Assembly: GCF_019649055.1 (NCBI RefSeq)
Contig: NW_026570298.1
Span: forward strand, 124,001 to 188,000
From: Paramacrobiotus metropolitanus
Lineage: Eukaryota; Tardigrada; Eutardigrada; Parachela; Macrobiotidae
Length of the DNA: 64,000 bases
Direction: 5' to 3'
Shown piece by piece: positions 35,385 to 45,020 of this stretch (position 1 is the stretch's first letter; every line of letters begins with the position of its first letter). The notes under the pieces are model-generated. The model made no database searches, had not been told where the DNA came from, and worked only from the letters and a program-made list of their open reading frames with translations. The translations under genes and the position numbers were made by a program.

Positions 35385-36745
35385 AAGAAAGTTGATTGCT
35401 TAATGGAGCGAACTACTATGTTTTGCACTGATAGTCTTGGATGTGTAGTAACAGGTGGTTTGTATATGGGATGCAGGCTGGGACGTACATTAAAAGGTTG
35501 TTCGAGAGAATGTTTGGTTTAATTGGTTTGTTGACTGGATTTTTTGAGTTCGGTGGGTATATTAGAAGTTGAAGAACGTTGTGTTTGAGTTATTATGGAT
35601 TTGGCAAAGTATATGCAGTAAGGAGAATGTTTTTCTTGTTGGTTATTTTCTGGTGGCCGGTTTAGATTTTCGGAAGCGTACTGATTCAGGTTGTTGTGTT
35701 TTGTTTGGCTTTAATCTTTTTAGGTTGAGTATAGTTTAGCAAGTTTGCTTTCATAGAAAGTTTCTTTTAAGTATTGTTTTTTTTGATAAAATAATGGAAA
35801 CTGGTTGTGATTGCAAGAAATACATGCGTGAGTATGTGCGTGATTATAGAGAAAAAACCGCAAAACAAAAACTGATGGTAATTGTAGCAAGAAAGATAAT
35901 GAAGTAGTGATGATGTTAGACATGAAAATGTGAAGTTAAAAAACAAAAATGTAAACTTAACAGGGTCAGCAAAACACAACAATTTAGGACCAAATCGTAA
36001 AGTAATGCTTAAGAAAAGAGCCGGACAACCACTACACATTACCATACTCCGCAAATGTCGTTTAGCACGTTCCCTTTACAAAATTGTCCAATAATTGTCC
36101 AAAAATTCTCCAATAATTTTTTCCAAACATGCCAGAAAACGCACCACCTTTAGTATTCCGATTACATTTTCGTTTTTTAACTTTTACATTCTCATATCTA
36201 ACATCATCGCCACTTCCCACATTATCCTCCCTGCTACAATTACCATCAGTTTCGATTTTGCATTTCTTTCTATAATCACGCATATACTCACGCATGTATT
36301 TCTTACAATTACAACCACCTTCCATTATTTTATTAAAAAAAAGATTCTTAAACGAAAATAATGTATGAAAGAAAACTTGCTAAACCATACTCAACCTAAA
36401 AAGACTTACCAAAGCCAAACAAAAAACAGCAACCTGAATCAGTAAGTATCCACAAATCCACACCGGCCACCAAAAAATAACCAACAAGAAAAACATTCTG
36501 CTCACTCCATATACTTCGTCCACTCCATAATAACTCAAACACAAGATTCCTCAACTTCTTATATACCCACCGAACTAAAAAAATCCAGTCAACAAACCAG
36601 TTAAACTATACATTTTCTCGAACAACCTTTTAATGTACCTACCAACCTACTTCCCATATACAAACCACCTGTTTCAACACATCCAAGACTATCAGAGCAA
36701 AACATAATAGTCTGCTCCATTAAGCAATCAACTTTCTCGAAATTT
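35385..36745. repeat. Large foldback: two inverted arms of about 650 bp
   Basis: The left arm (about 35385-36030) and right arm (about 36070-36745) are inverted copies with scattered changes, for example AGAAAGTTGATTGCTTAATG at 35388 and its near complement at 36720-36740. Each arm carries a short frame running toward the centre (left from about 35793, right from 36325 on the minus strand) starting ME(T/G)GC(D/N)CKKYMREY(V/M)RDY. The two differ mainly by small deletions. The terminal part of the inverted repeat ends without obvious target duplication. Confidence 0.75.
36062..36325 (-). CDS. 87-aa basic peptide encoded in foldback arm, doubtful
   Basis: The best preserved of the two mirrored frames. 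It starts CNCKKYMREYMRDYRKKCK, a Lys/Arg-rich helix, and includes KVKKRKCNRN. RMREYR-like helices occur in several transposon proteins, but this is too short to place. The mirrored frame on the + strand (about 35793) is shortened by a stop. Confidence 0.3.
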   Translation of the reverse strand: MEGGCNCKKYMREYMRDYRKKCKIETDGNCSREDNVGSGDDVRYENVKVKKRKCNRNTKGGAFSGMFGKNYWRIFGQLLDNFVKGTC

Positions 36746-37039
36746 CTTGAATTTTCCATAATAATCCATCACTATCTACAACCCGCAACACACTCCATTT
36801 CCTGTAACACTTCATTAAACACTCAAATACGAATAACCAGAAATTCGAATATATTTATACCATACTACAGTAAAAATCCTTTTTTCTTCACCCAAATTCA
36901 ATGTAGACCCTTTCTTCGCTACACTCGATTAGTACACCCTTTCTTCATTATCACTTTTCGTCAAACAAATCACCTTTAATATAATTTACTATATTATTAA
37001 ATTCTCTATTCAGCACTTTATATTCCTACCCGTTATAAT

Positions 37040-37335
37040 CTCCACATACAATATGCTCCTGCAATGTACTCCTACATTATGTAGGAGCACATTGCAATAT
37101 GCTCTTACATATGTAGGAGCACATTGCAATGTGCTCCTACACATTACAATGTGCTCCTATATATATGTGCTCCTACATATGTAGGAGCACATTGCAGGAG
37201 CATATTGGATTACGTTTGTTTGGATACTACAATTCCGTTTTTTCTCCTCCAAGAACCGATGAAACCGATGCAATGTGCTCCTGCATAATGTACGAGCACA
37301 TTGCAAGGTGCTCCTACATAATGTAGGAGCACATA
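37040..37335. repeat. Array of palindromes built on TGTGCTCCTACAT
   Basis: At least six units of GCTCCTACAT / ATGTAGGAGC occur in both orientations, back to back with GCAATGTGCTCC spacers. A 55-base unrelated stretch (about 37205-37262) splits the array. Confidence 0.75.
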
Positions 37336-37660
37336 ATGTAACCTAAAAAAGATGCCGAACTAATAACGCCATCTACAACTTTCACGCATCGTTACTCGAC
37401 TCATGTCACATGACTCATGTCACATGACTGTTAGGCCCCACCGCTTCCTTCAACCGGCCGGAACCTTCCGTACTTTACGGGCGCCAAAAATTACTTTTGT
37501 TTACACACGGATATCGAAGACCAAAAACCGAAACTACAGTTTCCTATATGCTACGACTGATTCTAGTCGTATACCGCATATAAGAACCTGTCACGGTTCA
37601 ATGAACCTGCCGCAAAACATTGTTACAGAAGCAGCCAATCTAAAATCAAATGGCATTACT
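37336..37660. other. Intergenic, no gene
   Basis: Contains a doubled ATGTCACATGACTC motif near 37400-37425. Nothing else recognised. Confidence 0.4.
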
Positions 37661-37710
37661 GCCTTCTTATCTCGCGGAGTGCCAACCGCCCCAGGATGAC
37701 TATCAATAAA
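37661..37710 (+). promoter_or_regulatory. Conserved upstream box of TKF-5
   Basis: TCTTATCT..GAGTGCCAACCGCCCC..ATGACTATCAA matches 11911-11961 upstream of TKF-3. It lies 504 bases from the TKF-5 start; subtracting the MITE at 37785-38050 and its duplication leaves about 235, close to the 228 of TKF-3. Confidence 0.45.
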
Positions 37711-37784
37711 ACTGCTGCCAGCAAGGATGTGCTGTTTGGAGTATTATTGCAATACGGAGCTGAGTCAGACCGACTCAGACGTTA

Positions 37785-38050
37785 GGCGGCATCCATAAAT
37801 TACGTCACGCAAGCTGGGGGAGGGGGGAGGTCCTGAAAGCGTTACTGTTGTTACAAAGGGGGAGGGGGGTATTAAAAACTTTGTTACGATTCTGATGTCA
37901 CTATACTATATCTATGGAGGGTTTCTAAATTTGTTACGTAGCGCTCTGGGGGAGGGGATCTGAGTTTGTTAGCACTTAGCACTGGTGACATAGGGGGAGG
38001 GGGGTATCAAAATGTCGAATTTTCGCGTTACGTAATTTATGGATGCCGCC
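37785..38050. mobile_element. 266-bp MITE with TTA duplication (PIF/Harbinger-like)
   Basis: Ends GGCGGCATCCATAAATTACG and its complement CGTAATTTATGGATGCCGCC, flanked by TTA on both sides (37782-37784, 38051-38053). A TWA target duplication suits PIF/Harbinger. The interior carries repeated GGGGGAGGGGGG blocks on one strand. It sits in the TKF-5 promoter region. Confidence 0.85.
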
Positions 38051-38184
38051 TTATTCAATAAATTCACGTTACAGTAAAATACTTAGTTTACATTGTTTTC
38101 GAAACCGATCTGTAAAATTTGATCCCCTACTTCCATTACGTCCCTGTGGGCTTCTAGTGCTTTGAAGTGATCAGTTAGCCGAGA

Positions 38185-41068
38185 ATGCACCTGTACAGAG
38201 AACAGCACCGCCAGTATGAACCCGTACACCAGTGGAACTCGGTGGACGTGCTGACAGACAGCGGACTCTTCCAGCACGGCGAAGTGATCAACGTGGCGGA
38301 GAACGGGCTGATCGTGGATTTCCACTGCAGCGGACAGCGCGCGCAATTCGTCAGCTTCGACAAGATCTTTGACTCTTCCGAGGCCCCGTGTTCCGCGCCG
38401 TACGAAGACTGGCATCGCGAACTGCAGTGGAATCCCGCCCTGACGGAGAATGCCAGTGTGCAGGTGCTGTGCCGTCCGCACCCGGGGGCCGCCTGGTTGT
38501 GGTACCCAGCACGTCTCCTGCAGCGTGCCTTTTTCTTCCCCTTCGATAACATCGGGATGGTGTGGGCCGCCGTCGATGCGGGCGATCGACCGCTGACGGA
38601 ACTGCTCCCTGCGGATCAGGTGCGTTCCCCGCCATCCGAACCAATGATGACCCTGCCGTCGGGCAGCTTTATCGTGCGAGTATGCCGTTTACCGGTTGAT
38701 TTCTGGGCGACCACGACTTTTCTGGCAGCGGACCATTTCCATCAACAGCTGGAGGGGCAGAAAGTGGGCGTTCGGGTGCTAGTCATTCTGCGTGAATCTC
38801 TGCGGTATCTGCAGCGCACTGACGACAAACCGATGACCGATGAGGAAGTGGTGCGTAAACAACTTTTATTATTTTAATTTATTATTTCAGGTAGTCGGGG
38901 TTAGGTGCAATAACTGTACTGTTCGCTCGCCGCCAGTGGCGAATTTAAGGGGTGTCATGGCACCCCCAGCTTCAGGATTTTACTGCTTCAAAAACATAAA
39001 AAAAATCAGTAAAACCATCATTGAAGAATTACAGTTGTTTTTTTTAAAATACGTGCATTGTTTTTTAAAATACGTGCGATAATACATAATCCCTTATAAG
39101 TAATAATTAGCAGAATACACCGCGACTTGAGAAATTATAATTTTTCTAAAAAATAGAGAGAGAGAGAGAGAGAGATACACACTGAGCAGCAACGTACAAG
39201 TATCTTGCGATTTTCTTGACACTTCCAAATCCAGTCACAACTGCCCCGAAAGCGCTCTAACCCGCACCATCGGCATTTTTGTGCATGCCTAAGGGATTTA
39301 TATGATAGTCCTTTTTTCAGAAGCCGTGCCCCTAAGGTTGCTCTTGTATGCATCCTGACAGAAGCGCAAGGGTCATAGGAAGAAGTCTGATCTGTAGGAA
39401 AATACTTCACAGTTCTCTTCCGAGTTACTATCTGCTTTTTTGCTGAATATCTTGCACTTTTCGAGGAAAACTCATTTTTATTAAAAATGGTTGCTCTTCT
39501 CTCGTGTAATGATAGCGAAAATAACTGCGCGTGGTTTTGCAGCGCAACATATACGAGTCGAGCAAGGAAAAATTCTCCGAGCAGCAGGACACTGGGGCAC
39601 AGAATAGTCCTGGACTGTTGCAGCCAGCTGTACTGGAAACGAGTCGCAAGCGCAAACATCCTGACGACCCAGCCCAACCGGAAGTAGAATGGGTGTTGCC
39701 AACAGCACCCCATCTCTTGTGCGAGATCTTCCACTCACTGGACAGCATCAGCCGCGTGAAGCTGCGCCGTGTGTGTACACTGTGGAACGCCCTGCTAACC
39801 GGCGCCGACAGCGGACGGGTGGTGCGCATTACGTTTGCGCTGAAACCGTTCTTCCCGCTGGATAATTACTTCCGAGTGCTGGGCGCCGTCGCTGGGTTGT
39901 TAAAGTGCACCACGGCATCCACGGACCGCATCATCATCGAGCATATGGTGGCAGAGCATGTCGATGCTGCCCTGGTGCTGCTTAAATCCTTGCTCAAGAA
40001 CCTCCGACTGAAGCAGCTGATATTCCATCATGTGGAGATGGACTGGGATGACACCTTTGAGCACGAGTACACCGACAGCGGTATCCTGGCCGTTCCGGTC
40101 GAGGAGTTTGTCGGGCGGGGTAAGAAGTGCGTCCGGCGTCTGGCCAAGGTACTGAGGAACTGGGCGTCGTGTTGCGATGAGCTGCACCTCCATCGGTGTG
40201 TGTTCACGTGTATCGAAGGCAAAATGACCGCGAGTATTCCGGATGCGAGGATTAAATTGGATGCAGCGGATATTGAAGCGCAGTTCTGGGAGCTCTATGA
40301 CGCGAATTTGTCCCGCGACGGAATCAACCTAGAAGAGGCGGCGGAGTGGATACGTACCGGATCGGAGGCGCTTCGCACGATGGTGGCGCGGGTAAGGCCC
40401 ACAGAGCATTTTTTTGTTGATTTTGTTTCTGGAGACATTTCTGACTGCTTACTGAATGATAATTAGTCTGTACTCGGTTGTTTTTCGTTAAACATTTTCG
40501 TTGACTTATTAGAAACAGGTCACAAAATTACAGTACACGAACAAATACCGTAAAATTAATCTTAATTTGTAATTTAATTTTACTTACTTTTAGGCACTTT
40601 TAATGAACTTTATCGAAGTGTTTCGATAAAGTTCATTAAAAGTGCCTAAAATTAAGTAATTTACCGCTATAATATTTTATTTAAATGACCTGAAGTCTGG
40701 AAGCAAAGAAAACTGATTTATTTTATCTTAATTAAATGAATCGTTTTTCCTAAAAGGAATGTCGCCGGAAACGGAAAACATAGCAGAAGTGTTTTTGTTA
40801 TAGGCTGCTTACATTATCATTTCAGTTTTCCACCTTTATTTCTGTTTTAGATTAGTAAATGAACTTACAAGTTGAAGTTTCCTTTCGATTGCAGTATCTG
40901 GTGGATTGGCAAAGCCACGATCCGCGATCGACGACGCAGTATCGCGATCGTGAGTGGACGGTGGATAATCTGCAAGATCTGGATGTGTCCAGGCTGACCA
41001 CCATCACGCTGCATGCTTTGAAGGAACGCCTTCCGGAGGATATGGACGAAATGAAAAACTTGGATTGA
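38185..41068 (+). CDS. TKF-5: Tudor/KH0-like + F-box protein, three exons, open
   Basis: Exons 38185-38850, 39543-40391 and 40895-41068 give 562 aa with every junction in phase 0 (donors gtgcgt, gtaagg; acceptors TTTTGCAG, GATTGCAG). Exon 1 starts MHLYREQHRQYEPVHQWNSV and keeps both Tudor-like repeats and the KH0-like IVRVCRLPVDFW. Exon 2 has TSRKRKHPDD, the F-box (LLCEIFHSLDSIS..KLRRVCTLW) and leucine-rich stretches. Exon 3 ends LKERLPEDMDEMKNLD. Closest to TKF-3 in all three exons. Intron 1 holds a (GA)n tract at about 39153-39174; intron 2 holds a 64-base hairpin. A possible poly(A) signal AATAAA lies near 41268. With TKF-1 this is the best candidate for a working member. Confidence 0.85.
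39151..39175. repeat. (GA)n microsatellite in TKF-5 intron 1
   Basis: Uninterrupted GA dinucleotides. Confidence 0.85.
40588..40651. repeat. Perfect hairpin, 29-base arms, in TKF-5 intron 2
   Basis: The left arm begins TTTTAGGCACTTTTAATGAA (40588-40616) and the right arm 40623-40651 is its exact complement, with a six-base loop AGTGTT. Imperfect pairing continues outside (TACTTAC / TTAAGTAA). It may be a tiny foldback insertion or a small-RNA precursor. Confidence 0.75.
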
Positions 41069-41413
41069 TGGAAAATGTGTCGGCGTTTGCTAAGATGTGC
41101 AAGCAGTTACAGATGCCTGACCTCTCCAATGGAATTTTCCCACTGTTACTTGACTGTGCCGTTGAATGAGGTCGATTAATTTGTTTTGCCTCTGCCGTTA
41201 TCATTGGTTTCTCGCATTTCCGATCAGCAGCAGTTTGATTTCGAACACGTTCAGTTTCCGAGCTGTTTTTAATAAAGAATCTTCTTTAGCATTAACGCAC
41301 TTGATTCTAAAAATCTGGGAACGGCTATCAGAAAAAAATCGTTTTTCAATGTTCGTTACACTTTGATTGAATCAGCGAACGAATATCGGACAAGGTTGCG
41401 TACGAATATCGGA

Positions 41414-42421
41414 CAAGGTTGCGTATAAAGTTTATTGGGTTAGTCACATTAGTATAGTACAACGTAGACTGAACGCTACGTACTGGATTGCCTTTCCGGC
41501 GGCCCAGTCGCCAAATTATCCGTAACTGTAATCACTATGATGGTGTAGAAGTAACGAGGATAAAGGGAACGCAACAACAACAGGTTTTGGCAGTAGTTTA
41601 ATAACGTTCGGTCGATCGATCGGTCGTTTGTAAGAAGTCGTTAGAATGGAATTGAATCTCTCGTATACAGTAACAGACTGCCATTTTATAGGCGAAGAAA
41701 CAATGAGTGTTTAGGAAGGCTAAATGAAATGGGATAGGTTTTTTTGATTTAAGATTACACTCAAAAAGTTTACACTTTACACTCACACAGTTTACTCATA
41801 CAACACTTGTACATTATTAGTCACATACGCTATAATAGGTTAACAACTTAACAGTAAAATTACGCAGGTCGTCATTTCAACACATTATACACTTTGTCCA
41901 GTCTTTTACCGATACAAAACGTTTCCTGAACACATGCAGCGTTACCTCGCATTAAAGCAACACTGATTCGCTGCTTCAGAAATTGAGTAGACCGTTTCTC
42001 CTGTGTTCTCATAAAAAGCACCTTACCGAGTGTAGAGATCTTACATTTAGCTTCTTTAGCCCACACACCCATTGTTCAAAAACCAAAGCAGAGAAAATAA
42101 AGTTAACCCGTAAATAACCGTGCTTCTGGCTTTTTCTTCGCTTCTGCCATGGTGGCCGCCGCACCGGCTTCCTAGGATGTCCTCGCAGTGTACGAAATGG
42201 CCATGGTGTCCGGGCAAGTGACATCCCAAACCCAAGATTTTCCCTGGCTGAAGGGGACCGAGGTCATGCCGTCTGGTCGGTTCAAAAGTATCGCGATACA
42301 GGCCCCGTGGTTCCAAAACTGACGGGATACTGGCCGAACCACACGCACAACGGCACAAGGTGATTCTGAAAAGGACAAGCGCTTTGTCGACTTGTCGCCA
42401 ATTTTGACACTTGGCAGTCAT
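41414..42421 (-). mobile_element. R2-like LINE fossil, 3' part, upstream of TKF-6
   Basis: On the minus strand, RPDGMTSVPFSQGKSWVWDV (about 42290) matches the endonuclease motif of the intact LINE, and RSTQFLKQRISVALMRGNAA (about 41980) matches its C-terminus. The coding part ends at about 41872. The AACCCAATAAACTTTATACG string at 41414-41434 may be the 3' end, implying a longer 3' UTR than in the intact copy. Frames change between the two matches. It splits the upstream region of TKF-6. Confidence 0.65.
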
Positions 42422-42573
42422 TTGTCGGTTATCAACCGCTTATTACTCGTACTTCGCAGCATTATCAAGATGCGATGGAATGTGAAAATAATCAACTAGA
42501 ATCGAATCGTCGTCATTCGTCATTTCGACTTTCTTTTTTGGATGCGCTCTTATCTTTATCGCATCCATGATCC

Positions 42574-44234
42574 AGCTCCGCCACGTTAATCACTTCGCCG
42601 TGCTGAAAGAGACCGCTCTCGGTCAGCACATTCACCGAATTCCACTGGCACACAGGAGAACTGGCATCGGCAAACTGTTTTCCTCCATAAAGAAGCATTT
42701 TCAATTGGTGAACATAAAGTCCTCACACTTGAAGAGACCAGACTTGGAATCCCTTTGGGGTTGTCTGCTCTTGTGCCGTAATGATAATAATAATAGTTAC
42801 CAGATCTGTTTCAAAGCAAAAGACTGCGCTGGAACGGTTTCATCATGGACTTCCACTGCAGCGGACAGAAAGCGCAATTTGTCACCTACGAAAACATGTT
42901 TTACGCTTTCGTTGCCCCGTGCTCCGAGGGGTACCGAGATTGGCGTAATGAACTGCGCCGAAACCCCACGGTGAAGGAAAACGCCAGCGTGCAAGTGTTA
43001 TGTCGAGCGCATCCGAATGCTGCATGGATGTGGTACCCGGATCGCCTTGTTAACAAGGCCATGCATGTTCTTTCTCTGTGGGCAAATCGGTGTCGCGGAA
43101 GTTCAGATTGAAGAGCAATAACAAGCGGAAGTATTCCCTGTGGAGCAGGTTCGTTTTCCGCTGTGTGCGACAGATCTGGCTGGGCGAGCGCTGAAGCCGA
43201 AGGCCTTTGTGTTGCGGGAGTGTCGTCTGCCGGAGAATTTTTTGTCGACCGTAACGGCGGGAATCGCCGCTTGCTTTCGCGGGCGAATTGAGGCGATGGG
43301 GGCCATGGGCGTGTGCGAATTGTTTCGGTTCAGAGCCAGGTGTTGACGTATCTGCAGCTATGGGATAGACAACCAGTGATGGAAGAAGACGTGGCGCGTA
43401 AGAAACGCTTTTGAGAAAATTAAAGTCGCAGTTGTAGCAAACATGGACTGCAGAGATTGTGCAAAACGGACGCATACAAAATTAATAAAAAACATTCCGA
43501 TTCCTGGTTATCCATTTGCTATTTATAAAATTAATAATTCTTATCACGTTAGTTTATGTTTTTCTCTACTTACTTTTTATTATGTGCCTGTATGTAATTA
43601 ATTTACTTTTTGACTTTGCTCGTTTTTTAAAATTACTTATAAGTTATAATTATACTAGAACCAACGGTCTTTTAGAAGTCTATTTGTTTCTTTTACAGTA
43701 CCTTGTACTCTTTTTGCCTTTATGTTTGACAGGACTTTGCGTAAGAGATGGACGTCAAAACTGTCAGAATCAGCAAGCGCAAAAATCCCGAAGACGATAG
43801 ACAGTCTGAGGCGGAAGGAGGGTGTTTATTGCCAGGAGAGAATCATCTCCTGCGTGCCTGTTGCTGGGAAGACGGGTCGCAAGCGCCAAAAGCCTGACGA
43901 CGAATACGATGCCCAATGGGCATCGAACGTCGGACGTGGACTGGGTGTTATCAACAGCGCCACGATCTTTCACTCTCAGGACAGCAAAAGCGTCAGCCGC
44001 ATAAAACTGCGTCGCGTCTGTCTGCTGTGGAATACCCTGCTGACCGGAGCCGACAGCGGACGGACTGTACGCGCTCCCTGTGCGATAAGCCCATTCTTCC
44101 CACAGGAAAGGCGGAATTTCGCCCAAGTATTTGGCACCGTCGCCGGTCTGCAACGGATCACAATCGAGCATATGGTGGCGGAACACGTTGAGCGTGCTGT
44201 CAACGAACGCTACCCGGAAGATGTGGAAGAATAA
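42574..44234 (+). pseudogene. TKF-6: gene relic with inverted 5' end and internal deletion
   Basis: The first 44 codons (MLLYGGKQFADASSPVCQW...VINVAE) lie on the minus strand at 42579-42704. The rest of exon 1 (NGFIMDFHCSGQ...) is on the + strand from about 42832, so about 260 bases were inverted. Exon 1 then has a stop near 43118 and frame changes before its end near 43397, where the donor reads GCGCGT. Exon 2 starts at 43733 but has TAA at codon 4. Its F-box region survives in another frame (KSVSRIKLRRVCLLWNTLL). It jumps at about 44195 from VAEHVERAV directly into the exon 3 end NERYPEDVEE, so half of exon 2, intron 2 and most of exon 3 are deleted. The 3' flank matches those of TKF-3 and TKF-5. 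Confidence 0.8.
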
Positions 44235-44607
44235 TGGAATCGCTGGATTAATGGCGAATTCGATGTGTTTTTCTCAGATGTGCAAACAGAAGGCATCAAG
44301 TTGAAATCAACTATCGATTATCGAAGCCTGACCTCTCCAAACAGATCTGCGAATCTATTACTGGACTAGATCCATTGTTTTGTGAATTTATTATGGAGAC
44401 GAATGATTTATTTTGCTTGTTAATGGTTGTTATCATGAGTTTCTCGCATTTCTGATAAGTACTTCTAGGCGTTCTAGCAATTTGATTTCGAAAACTTCCA
44501 GTTGCGAAACTGTTTTAAATAAGGATACTTTTTAGCATAAACCCATCTGAATCTAGGAATAGGTATCGGAGAAAAAGCAATTTTAAATGTCTGGTGCATT
44601 AAATCAG

Positions 44608-44790
44608 GGAACAAATACCGAACAAGGCATTTCTCCCAAAAACCAGCGGAACATTTGGGTTTGTCGACAATTTTGCCACCAAGGTGACAATGCGCAGTAT
44701 CCAACCACCCCTTGTCGGCAGCGACCCTTGATTCTGGCTGCCTTGTCACTTGTCAGTTCGAAATTTCAAATTTCGAATCAGTGGAATCAC
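44608..44790 (+). promoter_or_regulatory. Conserved upstream region of TKF-7
   Basis: GAACAAATACCGAACAAGG and CAACCACCCCTTGTCGGCAGCGAC match the TKF-4 upstream region in order and spacing, about 400 bases before the start codon. Confidence 0.4.
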
Positions 44791-45020
44791 TAATACAGTA
44801 AGTCTCGTCAGTTGTCAACCGTTTTATATACTCGCAACTTCGCAGCAGCAGCCAACTTGAAAATCATAAGCTGAGAATCGAATCGTCATCATTAAACATT
44901 TAACAGTAAGATGAGTGACTTTGTCAAATTATTTTGATTTTCTGTTTTGGAAGTGCTTTTGTTCGCCTCGCATTCAGCGCGGTTTGTTGTTTTCGAAGCC
45001 TTTGTCTGCATCAATTGAAA

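Noticed and set aside
37040-37335. CRISPR-like array
   Set aside because: Repeats are palindromes in both orientations with no regular unique spacers, in an animal-type sequence.
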